Positions 22,594 to 30,711 of a DNA stretch of 35,831 nucleotides are shown one piece after another. Position 1 is the first letter of the stretch. Every line of letters begins with the position of its first letter. Under the pieces are notes generated by a model, which was not told where the DNA came from, did not search any database, and worked only from the letters and a program-made list of their open reading frames with translations. Source of the DNA: Fermentimonas sp. (lineage in GTDB: Bacteria; Bacteroidota; Bacteroidia; Bacteroidales; Dysgonomonadaceae); NCBI GenBank assembly GCA_028683355.1, contig JAQUIZ010000012.1:1-35831 (forward strand). Reading direction: 5' to 3'. The translations under genes were made by a program, and so were the position numbers.

Positions 22594-23517
22594 CTAGAAG
22601 ATCAGATCGCCGTCTTCGTTTTCCTCGTCCGTATACTCTGTATCGATTTGACTAGCGTACCTCGACGCATACGGATCGTCATCGAGTCTCTGTTCCACAT
22701 ACATCGTTCTTATTTGCAGTGACGATTTATTATTGTCGGGATCATAATTATAAACATTCAAAATAACATTAACGTTCTGAACATACATATGGTCTATACA
22801 CTCAACGGCCTCCTCATCAAGAAGCCTAGGTGGTTTCTCCCCGCTAACCAAATATACTTTTGGGGGAAACTTAACAGGAGAACCATCACGATTTCGATAC
22901 TTTAATTGGATCGTTACAAAATGCTCCGGTTCAAAATTTTCGACATCATCGTCTTTAGGCCGGGTTGATCTAACGTTCACGCCACAGTCGATAAGTTTTT
23001 GAATCTGATTTGGGTCGGATATAATAATGTTCGCCTTGCGACGAGTGTCTTGATAACGATCGTTTTCGGGATCTCCTGAAAAATTCGTTGCGAATATAAA
23101 TCGAGTATCATCGACAGCGACAATCTTATCATTTCCGTTTGTAATCATGTTAAATCGACCCGGTCTCTCACACAACCTGCCGGTTCGCATTTGGTGAAGC
23201 AGTTTCTTAATCTCTGCTTTGAACTTTTTCGCTAAAGGTTTGCGAGATTGCATGAGTAGCTCATACAAACCATTCTCGGTCAAGAACCACATCTCACGTT
23301 TTTGACCTGAACGATATATTGTATCGGTCAGTTTTTCATCATCGTCTACGTTCGCGAGCATTTGGTCAACTTTATCGAGAGAGTATTCAATCATCTCCGC
23401 TATATCCTGAGCAAGGAATATAGGTTTATCGATAGTGCCATACATGTTGAAGCCACTGTTCAAAATACGAACCGTTTCAACCGTCATTAAATCTTTAGTT
23501 TCTACTTGTTTAGCCAT
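22594..23517 (-). CDS. Bro-N domain fused to a possible single-stranded-DNA-binding domain
   Basis: A 307-residue protein starting MAKQVETKDLMTVETVRI after GAAAGGAGAAAAAATA. Residues about 15-115 are a Bro-N domain (PIFLAQDIAEMIEYSLDKVD, TLYxLL-like LTENGLYELLMQSRKPLAKK). Residues about 130-290 contain DDTRFIFATNFSGDPENDRY, RRKANIIISDPNQIQKLIDC, PPKVYLVSG and DHMYVQNVNVILNVYNY, a beta-rich pattern I remember from a phage family found beside DNA polymerases and believed to bind single-stranded DNA. The C-terminus is acidic (EYTDEENEDGDLIF), as in many SSB proteins. The gene follows the polymerase directly. The SSB role is inference. Confidence 0.65.
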   Translation of the reverse strand: MAKQVETKDLMTVETVRILNSGFNMYGTIDKPIFLAQDIAEMIEYSLDKVDQMLANVDDDEKLTDTIYRSGQKREMWFLTENGLYELLMQSRKPLAKKFKAEIKKLLHQMRTGRLCERPGRFNMITNGNDKIVAVDDTRFIFATNFSGDPENDRYQDTRRKANIIISDPNQIQKLIDCGVNVRSTRPKDDDVENFEPEHFVTIQLKYRNRDGSPVKFPPKVYLVSGEKPPRLLDEEAVECIDHMYVQNVNVILNVYNYDPDNNKSSLQIRTMYVEQRLDDDPYASRYASQIDTEYTDEENEDGDLIF

Positions 23518-23531
23518 TATTTTTTCTCCTT

Positions 23532-25772
23532 TCAAAAAGGCATACATTCGTAGCCTGCATCACATATTAATTTTCCGTCGACTGTTTTAGAGTCCTCCCA
23601 AAGTTTACATCCTTGACAATCGAATTTACCACATAGCATATTCAACTGTGGCATTTTATAAATATAAGGTTCGCTCGAAACAAACCATTCAAAGTCGCCG
23701 TACTTAGATATAGACTTAATCGCTTCGTCAACCATCTTGTCATAGTAAGACCGGTCAATATCGGCCTCTTTACCTAACTCTAGAACCATCTCGGATTCTA
23801 ACCACCTGTAACCCTTAGAACCAGTAGCAGCGTAATACTTACCGTCTTTCTCACGCATAAGTAATCCTCCGCCACATCCTTCTTTAATAGGACAGAACCG
23901 ACCAACCTTTCCAATGAAGCGATAGTTGTGACCTTGAGCTATTTCATATTCAAGACCCTCTCTACACATGGAGGGATCTTTTTTAGCAAGTCGGTCTCTT
24001 TCCGCTTCAAGTTCAGACACATTCGGAAGATCTTCATTCATGTCCAAATATAAAGCCGAGGTTACCGATTTGGTTTCACACATGTCCTCAAATATAATTT
24101 CTTCTTTACTGAAGAGCTTCTTGAACACGTACGGAACAGCGAATTGAGTACCGGTTGCCGTCCACTCACCGTTCTGATATCTAGCAATATAGACCGCATC
24201 ATTCACAAGACAAAACCTGTCGTATGTAGCCTCGTGTTCAAATGTGTAGCCATACTGCTTACCATAATCCATAACAAACTTGATAATTTCCGGAGTTGCG
24301 TCCGGAATCTTGATAGAGTCCGTTTTAATGTGAGCAACAGTAAAACCCCGTTTCTGTACCTCGTGTTTGAGGTTAATCGTAAACAGGGCTCCTCGTTTTG
24401 CTACAATGTTGTCTTTATTGCGAGTGTCGCGAAATGGGTTTTCGAAGTTAGCAGCGGTTAAGCCGTATACACTGTTGATCGCGATCTTCAACGCCGTCGA
24501 CAAATCGGATGCCGCATTCTCGTCGGTTAAGTATTTGGCCAAAGCTCCACCCAGCATTTTTTTAGCCTTATCAAAATCTTTGTGTTTTATCGCCATACGA
24601 GCATCAACGATTTCTTTAAATCTTGCGGTATACACTGGGCCAAATAACTCTTCAGCTATAACACTATGGGGGTGCATGGATGCTACGTCAAGAACTGCTA
24701 CATTACCATACATACCAGGTTCAGAATATACATAACCTCCTTCGCCAACTTCTTCTCCACGATAAATAGATTTTCCAGCTTCAAACTTATAACCCGAAAA
24801 TATAGGTCTTCCTAATTCATCGAAGATAGCGTATTCGTCTACAACAGTGTGACCCTTTGCTCCTTCTGTCATTTCCCCCATGTTGCGATAGTTAAACTGG
24901 TCTTGTGGTTTACGATTATTACCAAATATAATTTTTGTGGTTAGAGTATTCGTGGTATCGTTAACCGTCATGCCAGCTACATCAGCTAGAATCTGTCTTG
25001 CTAAAAAGTCGGATTTTCTAGCATTAAAAGTAGCCTCTGTTGCAATTACGTCGTTGTCGCAATACTCAGCAACCTTGGTCCAAAGTTCCTCAGGTACCGG
25101 TTTGTCCCACGGTAAACCAAGTTCCTGATGATGAATGCCTAATTCTATTTGGAACTTTTTTAGGGACTGCTTCTTACTGGAGAAATCGTAAACGTCCGTA
25201 TAAGACACGTTGTATGCCTCACCAAAGAAACAATTCCGACTACCGTTAATGATCTTCTGAGATAGATTGTAAAGTTGCTCATTTGTATAACCCATAAGTC
25301 TGGCATACAAGATATGATTATCATATCTACGGCAGTTGAACCCTACCAATCTGAATTTCATCAGATCTTCAATTTCAGAAGAGGAAGGGTTAATCATTCG
25401 TACAACAGGTTTTCCTTCACCTTCGATCTTCCAGTTCACCAAAAATAGGTTAGGGAAGACCTCTACGTCATAGAATACCAATTTTGCATCTTCATTTTTT
25501 TCTCCAGAGGATGTCTCTTCTGTTTTGAATTGCATCTTATTTACCAACTTGATACAATAATCAGATTGATTCGTACTGTTTGCAGCAAATGCTAATACTG
25601 CATTACGCATATCGGTGACATCGTAATTCAAATCACTAGCATATGTATCCTCCAGTATTTTGTAAATAAAGTCGATACTAGGCTTAGTACCTGGATGTAT
25701 CTCTTTGTTGAGATTTCGTTTGATCAGTGTTCTAAGCCCTTTCTCACTCTTTATTGCTTCAAAATTTACCAT
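23532..25772 (-). CDS. stand-alone DNA polymerase from internal start (nested in fusion)
   Basis: An in-frame ATG at 25772 (Met603) follows CTGAAAGGAGAAAAAAAC, the same leader that precedes independent genes of this phage. It would give a 746-residue polymerase beginning MVNFEAIKSEKGLRTLI, with exonuclease and polymerase domains but no helicase or primase-like part. In the long chain these bases encode LPLKGEKN. Against it: I recall similar residues at this place in related fused proteins, so the match may be partly protein-driven. Whether two products exist is open. Confidence 0.5.
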   Translation of the reverse strand: MVNFEAIKSEKGLRTLIKRNLNKEIHPGTKPSIDFIYKILEDTYASDLNYDVTDMRNAVLAFAANSTNQSDYCIKLVNKMQFKTEETSSGEKNEDAKLVFYDVEVFPNLFLVNWKIEGEGKPVVRMINPSSSEIEDLMKFRLVGFNCRRYDNHILYARLMGYTNEQLYNLSQKIINGSRNCFFGEAYNVSYTDVYDFSSKKQSLKKFQIELGIHHQELGLPWDKPVPEELWTKVAEYCDNDVIATEATFNARKSDFLARQILADVAGMTVNDTTNTLTTKIIFGNNRKPQDQFNYRNMGEMTEGAKGHTVVDEYAIFDELGRPIFSGYKFEAGKSIYRGEEVGEGGYVYSEPGMYGNVAVLDVASMHPHSVIAEELFGPVYTARFKEIVDARMAIKHKDFDKAKKMLGGALAKYLTDENAASDLSTALKIAINSVYGLTAANFENPFRDTRNKDNIVAKRGALFTINLKHEVQKRGFTVAHIKTDSIKIPDATPEIIKFVMDYGKQYGYTFEHEATYDRFCLVNDAVYIARYQNGEWTATGTQFAVPYVFKKLFSKEEIIFEDMCETKSVTSALYLDMNEDLPNVSELEAERDRLAKKDPSMCREGLEYEIAQGHNYRFIGKVGRFCPIKEGCGGGLLMREKDGKYYAATGSKGYRWLESEMVLELGKEADIDRSYYDKMVDEAIKSISKYGDFEWFVSSEPYIYKMPQLNMLCGKFDCQGCKLWEDSKTVDGKLICDAGYECMPF

Positions 25773-27578
25773 GTTTTTTTCTCCTTTCAGTGGTAAACCC
25801 GAGCTAATCGTCGAGATAGGTAAGTTGTTACATTTCGACAATTTTCGTCTTAATGAACTTTTACCAGCGAACACCTTAATTTCCACATAGTCATCATAAA
25901 CTCGGCTCAGCTTTGATACATCTCCAGTGTAAATATAATGCAGGTGTATTCCAGCACCACTCTTACTAAGCTCTGCGTATGTCGGTGGCCATTTACTCGC
26001 TTCTTCCATGTTCTTTTCGAAAGATTTATTGCCGTTTTCGTCTGGAATATCGAAATCTATAACAATATGGTTTTCCGGAACCCTTACATAGTGAACCCTG
26101 GACGTATTCAACTCAGATAATTTCGATGTCACATTATCCCACTTGTCAAATGGGATTTCGTTTGTCGTAGCGTACTGAGCAATACAATCAGCACATTCTT
26201 TGTCAAATATAGATTTGTTTATTACAAACTTTATCTGCGTCATCTTTGTTTCTCCCTCTTCATCACCATCAGTCCTTTCTTCGAATTTTTCCGTCCGAAA
26301 ACCGCAGTAATAACTACGGACTCTAGACCCATCATCAAAGTTAAATCGCTCCTTGTAATCCCGGAAATAATTCCGAAGCTCTTCTTTAAAAATTCTTTGC
26401 GAATATGGGAAAGCCACTTTTGCTTCATCACAGTAAGTCTTATACATTTCCCAAGCAGCCTTCATCGTAACTCCGTCTTCTTGTTTAAATACGTGATACG
26501 AATCAATAACGAAGTTGTAGAAATCGTTAGATGCCCCCAACATCGCTACTGGAATATAATCATCGTACTTACTAGGGTTTTTCAAATATACTTCTTGACA
26601 GTGATAAGCAATCGCACCCAATTCAAAACCGACCTGTTTGACAGTTGTTTTGTATTCTTTTGAACTCAACTTATCGCCGGAGGGGGATACATCAATCATT
26701 CTTCGAATAAGACCGGACTTTGCATCCGTAATTTTTACCGGTTTATTGGTGCCGAGAAATAGGAAACACTTAAAGCGATTTGCATAGGTCGATTTGAATT
26801 TTTCGTTTACCGTCATAAGCTCGTGGGAAACAAGACTATTCAACCTCGTATTATCTTCAATTTTGGAGAGGTCGCCGTCGTGTTGAATCGCAACAAGCGG
26901 ATTGGTTTTAAACGCTTCCAGCGCAAAAGAATTACTGGAAGAACCAAGAGCCCTAGCGTCAAACACTGAATAATACCCTTCAAACAATTGCTGAATGATG
27001 TTTAGTATTGTAGATTTACCGGTTCCCGCTGCGCCATACAGAACCACGAATTTCTGCAATTTCTTAGAGTCTCCGGATACAATCGACCCGATCGCCCACT
27101 CAATCTTATGTCGTTCTTCCTCTATATATAGAGTGGACATCAGCTTGTCATAGGCAGACAAATCGCCAGCTTCAAGCGGATAACTCAGCTTTTTACTGGC
27201 GTAATCTTTTTTATCGGTTTTGTTGTTGGAAAATATAAGTTTCTCATCCAACATATGAAAGTGGTCTCTCGTCTGCTTCTGACAGTATTTATGCCAAGAG
27301 TCAATCATTCCAGACTCGGCGTCCCACATATGCAGAACTTTTATATTAGAGTCAAATTTTTGGCGGTTTTCTTCTGCGTATTTATCTAATTCACGATCGA
27401 TCCCCTGTAAAGCGGAATGTTCGTCTGTAGACCACAGACCATATTCCTCAATCCAGATAGCGTAGAAATCACCACCTCGAATCATGAGATCTGAGCTTTT
27501 TTTGATGATGAACTTTGGATAGATTTCTATTACGCCACGCTTTGTACTGCGTGTTGAAATCATAAGAAAGTCAAACAT
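23532..27578 (-). CDS. SF3 helicase / primase-like / family B DNA polymerase fusion
   Basis: A 1348-residue replication protein. Residues about 1-420: D5-type SF3 helicase with Walker A GAAGTGKST (near 180), LVAIQHDGDLSKI and LFLGTNKPVKI. About 430-600: a primase-like module with VIDFDIPDENG (D-x-D) and SKSGAGIHLHYIY, like archaeo-eukaryotic primases. From about 603 on: family B polymerase with exonuclease motifs FYDVEVFPN (D704, E706), VGFNCRRYDNHIL and YCDNDVIATE, then motif A LDVASMHPHS (D964), motif B LKIAINSVYG, and motif C HIKTDSIKI (D1087), where the first Asp of D-T-D-S is Lys. The tail has cysteines (CGKFDCQGCKLWED). It could open, prime and copy DNA as one chain. Start after AAAGGAGAATAAAAGGCG. 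Confidence 0.9.
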   Translation of the reverse strand: MFDFLMISTRSTKRGVIEIYPKFIIKKSSDLMIRGGDFYAIWIEEYGLWSTDEHSALQGIDRELDKYAEENRQKFDSNIKVLHMWDAESGMIDSWHKYCQKQTRDHFHMLDEKLIFSNNKTDKKDYASKKLSYPLEAGDLSAYDKLMSTLYIEEERHKIEWAIGSIVSGDSKKLQKFVVLYGAAGTGKSTILNIIQQLFEGYYSVFDARALGSSSNSFALEAFKTNPLVAIQHDGDLSKIEDNTRLNSLVSHELMTVNEKFKSTYANRFKCFLFLGTNKPVKITDAKSGLIRRMIDVSPSGDKLSSKEYKTTVKQVGFELGAIAYHCQEVYLKNPSKYDDYIPVAMLGASNDFYNFVIDSYHVFKQEDGVTMKAAWEMYKTYCDEAKVAFPYSQRIFKEELRNYFRDYKERFNFDDGSRVRSYYCGFRTEKFEERTDGDEEGETKMTQIKFVINKSIFDKECADCIAQYATTNEIPFDKWDNVTSKLSELNTSRVHYVRVPENHIVIDFDIPDENGNKSFEKNMEEASKWPPTYAELSKSGAGIHLHYIYTGDVSKLSRVYDDYVEIKVFAGKSSLRRKLSKCNNLPISTISSGLPLKGEKNMVNFEAIKSEKGLRTLIKRNLNKEIHPGTKPSIDFIYKILEDTYASDLNYDVTDMRNAVLAFAANSTNQSDYCIKLVNKMQFKTEETSSGEKNEDAKLVFYDVEVFPNLFLVNWKIEGEGKPVVRMINPSSSEIEDLMKFRLVGFNCRRYDNHILYARLMGYTNEQLYNLSQKIINGSRNCFFGEAYNVSYTDVYDFSSKKQSLKKFQIELGIHHQELGLPWDKPVPEELWTKVAEYCDNDVIATEATFNARKSDFLARQILADVAGMTVNDTTNTLTTKIIFGNNRKPQDQFNYRNMGEMTEGAKGHTVVDEYAIFDELGRPIFSGYKFEAGKSIYRGEEVGEGGYVYSEPGMYGNVAVLDVASMHPHSVIAEELFGPVYTARFKEIVDARMAIKHKDFDKAKKMLGGALAKYLTDENAASDLSTALKIAINSVYGLTAANFENPFRDTRNKDNIVAKRGALFTINLKHEVQKRGFTVAHIKTDSIKIPDATPEIIKFVMDYGKQYGYTFEHEATYDRFCLVNDAVYIARYQNGEWTATGTQFAVPYVFKKLFSKEEIIFEDMCETKSVTSALYLDMNEDLPNVSELEAERDRLAKKDPSMCREGLEYEIAQGHNYRFIGKVGRFCPIKEGCGGGLLMREKDGKYYAATGSKGYRWLESEMVLELGKEADIDRSYYDKMVDEAIKSISKYGDFEWFVSSEPYIYKMPQLNMLCGKFDCQGCKLWEDSKTVDGKLICDAGYECMPF

Positions 27579-27584
27579 CGCCTT

Positions 27585-27818
27585 TTATTCTCCTTTCATG
27601 CGTTTAAGCTCCTCGATCTCTTTACTTAGTTCTTCGATTTTTTTGTCTTGTCCATGATTATGGGTCTTCGCCATAAGCGCATAGATAATAATAGTAAATG
27701 CGAAAGCGGTTAGCGTTCGGTTGAACTTCGCTTGGGTTTTTAGTGTCTTCTTTATGCTTTTAATAGAGTCCGAAGAAGATTGTAGATTCCCGAAAATATA
27801 ACTAATCACTTCAACCAT
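27585..27818 (-). CDS. small membrane protein with coiled-coil tail, 77 residues
   Basis: Starts MVEVISYIFGNLQSSSDSIK after GAAAGGAGGAAAAGTTA. One span (about residues 36-50, LTAFAFTIIIYALMA) is followed by a charged heptad-like helix (KKIEELSKEIEELKRMKGE). It overlaps its upstream neighbour by one base and lies 6 bases before the helicase-polymerase gene. Function unknown; a membrane anchor for the replication complex is a guess from position. Confidence 0.62.
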   Translation of the reverse strand: MVEVISYIFGNLQSSSDSIKSIKKTLKTQAKFNRTLTAFAFTIIIYALMAKTHNHGQDKKIEELSKEIEELKRMKGE

Positions 27819-28036
27819 TAACTTTTCCTCCTTTCGTTTTGTGTTTTTTTCATAAAACTGTCCACGGTTTCAAACTTCCAATCTCGATAACTATTGAAAG
27901 TAAATATAAACTCCGCTTCGTTCTTATGTCTTATGCGGATGCTGTTTTTACCATTAGGAAACCAGACAGCGACCCGGTCTCCGGCAAATAGCTCAAAATA
28001 TAATTCGAACCATTTGAGAACCTCGTTGTGAGTCAT
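27818..28036 (-). CDS. small conserved phage protein, 72 residues
   Basis: Starts MTHNEVLKWFELYFELFAGD after TTAGGAGGAATAAA. The middle (VAVWFPNGKNSIRIRH) and end (WKFETVDSFMKK) suggest a small alpha/beta fold. I recall similar proteins in related gut phages without function. Its stop overlaps the next start. Confidence 0.6.
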   Translation of the reverse strand: MTHNEVLKWFELYFELFAGDRVAVWFPNGKNSIRIRHKNEAEFIFTFNSYRDWKFETVDSFMKKTQNERRKS

Positions 28037-28046
28037 TTTATTCCTC

Positions 28047-28610
28047 CTAAGATACTATGATGTCGTCCAAGTACCAACACATTTGGTACCAAATTTCAGC
28101 GGTTCGTAAATCATGTTTACAGTTCTTAACAGTAAACAAACCGCCCTCGCCATTTCGCTTGTACTCTCGATTCAGAAATTTGGAGATCACTCCGTCCAAA
28201 TATCTTTTATCGAACTTCGTATCACTCATGAACTCCAAACCTAGATTTGAAATCATACTCCAGAACCATTGTCCGGTTCGATTCCCAATATCAGGATCGT
28301 CCATAATATGTTCTTCACAACGAATGGCGAGAGCTGTTAACATTTCTAAAATGCTGCAAAACCGATCATCCAAATATGTTGCAATCATAGGTTCTTCGTA
28401 CTGATGCTCATATCCAAATCGATATCGGAGGCCTATCCCATCTTCTGCTCTGTTGCCGTCCATTCCGATAATATAAATAAAATCGATACTGTGCAGATGG
28501 CTTAAAAGTTTACGATAGGATAGCCTCTTATAATATTTGTCATTGCATACGAGCTGGTACATCCACTCAAAGTATTCGTTGTTCAGCTCGTTTCTCGTCA
28601 TTTTAATCAT
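28047..28610 (-). CDS. conserved phage protein of unknown function, 187 residues
   Basis: A mostly helical soluble protein with MTRNELNNEYFEWMYQLV near the start, then YYKRLSYRKLLSHLHSIDF, NRAEDGIGLRYRFGYEH, MLTALAIRCEEHIMDDPD, and WYQMCWYLDDIIVS at the end. The family is frequent in Firmicutes phages and prophages; function is not known to me. The start could be 28610 or the ATG at 28601; neither has a strong ribosome site, and 28610 overlaps the previous gene (ATGATTAA), suggesting coupling. Confidence 0.65.
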   Translation of the reverse strand: MIKMTRNELNNEYFEWMYQLVCNDKYYKRLSYRKLLSHLHSIDFIYIIGMDGNRAEDGIGLRYRFGYEHQYEEPMIATYLDDRFCSILEMLTALAIRCEEHIMDDPDIGNRTGQWFWSMISNLGLEFMSDTKFDKRYLDGVISKFLNREYKRNGEGGLFTVKNCKHDLRTAEIWYQMCWYLDDIIVS

Positions 28611-29163
28611 TCACCGGCTTTCTTCTGATGACATTCGAATATTTTCTTTTATCGAGAAGTATTTCGTAGTCGCATTTCAGTCTATCGTTTCTAACAAATA
28701 CTGAATCGTCCTCATACTCTCCAAAACTGTTCAAAGATTCAAATCCAACAACGTCTTGAATATCCTCTACTAACTGATCGTTATCGTCAGCCAAGATTTG
28801 ATCAGCGTAATAAGTCAGACTAATTGTTTCATAATCACCCAAATCCCCAAACTCTTCAGGGGCGATGACATAAGGAGTTTTATCTACAATCATAGGTTCT
28901 TGTTTCACCTCCTCCGAATAGTTTATATATCCTTGTTCACGCAATCGGGCTGTGTATTCAATAACGTTATGTTTTTCTTTTGCATTGTCTGCTTTCATTC
29001 GAAGATCAGTACCGTCAACAGCTTCTCTTTTAGAAAATATTTCTTTTACAGAATCGATTTCGTCTTGAGCTATTTGTTCATATTTTTGTTCAGTGTATTT
29101 CCAAGTAACTACAGAACCGATAACTGCTCCCAGAATAAACATTATAAAATTCTTTTTACTCAT
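28603..29163 (-). CDS. membrane-anchored early phage protein, 186 residues
   Basis: I start at the third of three ATGs (29163), six bases after GAAAGGAGA. An N-terminal anchor (KKNFIMFILGAVIGSVVTWKY) is followed by a helical stretch (YEQIAQDEIDSVKEIFSKRE), then an acidic soluble part with YVIAPEEFGDLGDYETISLT and GEYEDDSVFVRNDRLKCDYE. It is a conserved family of Firmicutes phages without known function. The soluble part probably faces the cytoplasm, since no signal cleavage site is visible. Confidence 0.65.
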   Translation of the reverse strand: MSKKNFIMFILGAVIGSVVTWKYTEQKYEQIAQDEIDSVKEIFSKREAVDGTDLRMKADNAKEKHNVIEYTARLREQGYINYSEEVKQEPMIVDKTPYVIAPEEFGDLGDYETISLTYYADQILADDNDQLVEDIQDVVGFESLNSFGEYEDDSVFVRNDRLKCDYEILLDKRKYSNVIRRKPVND

Positions 29164-29183
29164 CATCATTCTCCTTTCAATTT

Positions 29184-29663
29184 CTAATACTCCGATCTAA
29201 ATATATTTTCTCGATTTGGGCCTGAGTAGAAGAATAGGTATTCTGACAAAGCTTCGCAATTATTTTTATACCAGTTGGTTAAAACTTCTTCGGCAATTTG
29301 AATATCACTTTCGCTGATTGGACGACTTTGTTTCCAGTAACCAACGAATTGGCCTTTTGCCGATACAACTTCAAGAACGGTATTTCCAAACTTTTCGCTT
29401 GAAACTCTGTTAAGAATAACCTCAGTAACTTTGCGTTTATCTGATAATTTGTCGTCGTAACATTCTCCAGCTAGAGTTAAAGTAATTACTTCAACTTCTT
29501 CGTAAACCCTTTCTGGAACTCGATACGAAGTTGTAACCGGAGTACTTTGTGTGGAAACAGTAATCTCTCCTATATTAGGGTTGTCGGTATGGATTCGGCT
29601 ACAAGCCATAAATATAAATACTGTAGTTATAGAAATAATGATTAACTTACTTATTTTTCTCAT
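29184..29663 (-). CDS. SleB-like cell-wall hydrolase lipoprotein
   Basis: A 159-residue secreted lipoprotein. The signal peptide (RKISKLIIISITTVFIFMAC) ends in a lipobox-like F-M-A-C, so Cys21 would be lipidated and the protein held outside the membrane. After a Thr/Ser-rich linker comes a small hydrolase domain: ITLTLAGECYDDKLSDKRKV, TEVILNRVSSEKFGNTVLEV and AKGQFVGYW, resembling SleB/CwlJ (Hydrolase_2) with its Glu in A-G-E. The region ends early (FRSEY), so the domain is short. It lies in the early block, not with lysis genes. A role in superinfection exclusion or wall access is possible; neither is shown. Confidence 0.62.
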   Translation of the reverse strand: MRKISKLIIISITTVFIFMACSRIHTDNPNIGEITVSTQSTPVTTSYRVPERVYEEVEVITLTLAGECYDDKLSDKRKVTEVILNRVSSEKFGNTVLEVVSAKGQFVGYWKQSRPISESDIQIAEEVLTNWYKNNCEALSEYLFFYSGPNRENIFRSEY

Positions 29664-29681
29664 AAAATGTCTCCTAAAATA

Positions 29682-29725
29682 TAAAAGACTACCCTAAGAC
29701 CTTTTAATAGATCAAAGGGTAGTCC
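29682..29725 (-). terminator. terminator after the 29747-30709 gene
   Basis: Minus strand GACTACCCT pairs with AGGGTAGTC across an inner partly paired loop, followed by TTTTATATTTT. Confidence 0.75.
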
Positions 29726-29746
29726 TCGTATTTTTTGATGTATTCA

Positions 29747-30709
29747 TTACATCAGTTCCAAAATATTACCGTCCACATTGAAGTCGAGAATAACTACTCG
29801 TTCGTATACTTCTTTTCCAACTCTTTCACGCATAGCTCTATCCTTTACGAAAGATTCTTCATCCCTTCGGTAGGTTTCGTAAATCCCGAAATCAACGTAG
29901 TTGTCACCATTAGGGTTATTGGGATTATATACCCAACCAACAATTTGACCGGCTTTAGTTCTCGGAATACCAAGATCGTCAAGTACATCGTTCAGATACA
30001 AATATCCGTTTGCCCTGAGTTTATCGTTAGCATACTGCTGCTGGGCGAGAAGAAACATTCGATTATAGTTTCCGTCTTTTTCCCAATAAGGATTGGACTC
30101 TTCAAAGAAGAAAGAATAGTCACTCAACGAGTCTTTTTCTACAACTCCGATAGTCTCTTTGACTTTCTTTTCCTTACCATCTTCGCCGACGACAACTTTT
30201 TCAATCTTCTTAGCCTTGATACCGTGCTTCAGCTCGCGGTCGACTTCTTCGCCAAAACGCTCTACAACGCTGTTTCTGTACTCCTTAAAACCTTTGTCGA
30301 CGGTAGCGTAAGCCGCTGCCAGTGCAATATTCCTTTTACGCAGAATGTTATTCGATGCCAGAATACCACTTAGAGACAGAACACCAAGAGCTACTGCCGG
30401 AGCATAAAGCTTCGCAAGCTTAACGCCGGTCTGAACATAAACAATGGTTAAATCCTTCTTAACATCTTCGGGAGTGTATTCCTCTACGAACTCCTCGTTG
30501 GCCGCACAATCATGAATAGAGTTGATATCTTCCTTAGTTTTTTCTAGAATATCACTCACTTTAGTCGTAGCTTTACAAGCCATAACTGCACTTACAACAG
30601 TTCCGACTACACCGGCTACTACGAGAATTTCGGGGCTATGTTTTTTGAGCTTAAAGCCCATCTTGTTAAACGAACTGCTTACAGTCGTCATAAGTTCTGT
30701 TTTTTTCAT
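29747..30709 (-). CDS. DUF6353-like membrane protein, paralog 1
   Basis: A 320-residue protein. It has two spans: about residues 25-45 (SPEILVVAGVVGTVVSAVMA) and about 100-118 (APAVALGVLSLSGILASNNI). RKRNIALAAAYATVDKGFKE then starts a soluble domain that ends IYETYRRDEESFVKD and RVVILDFNVDGNILELM. The order (basic start, span, second span, R-N-x-A-L-A-x-A-Y, YxxYLNDVLDDLG-like region) is shared with the genes at 32798-33562 and 35394-35831. I recall it as DUF6353 of Firmicutes phages, function unknown. The start follows AAAGGAGATTATCTGATT; a terminator follows. Confidence 0.68.
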   Translation of the reverse strand: MKKTELMTTVSSSFNKMGFKLKKHSPEILVVAGVVGTVVSAVMACKATTKVSDILEKTKEDINSIHDCAANEEFVEEYTPEDVKKDLTIVYVQTGVKLAKLYAPAVALGVLSLSGILASNNILRKRNIALAAAYATVDKGFKEYRNSVVERFGEEVDRELKHGIKAKKIEKVVVGEDGKEKKVKETIGVVEKDSLSDYSFFFEESNPYWEKDGNYNRMFLLAQQQYANDKLRANGYLYLNDVLDDLGIPRTKAGQIVGWVYNPNNPNGDNYVDFGIYETYRRDEESFVKDRAMRERVGKEVYERVVILDFNVDGNILELM

Positions 30710-30711
30710 AA

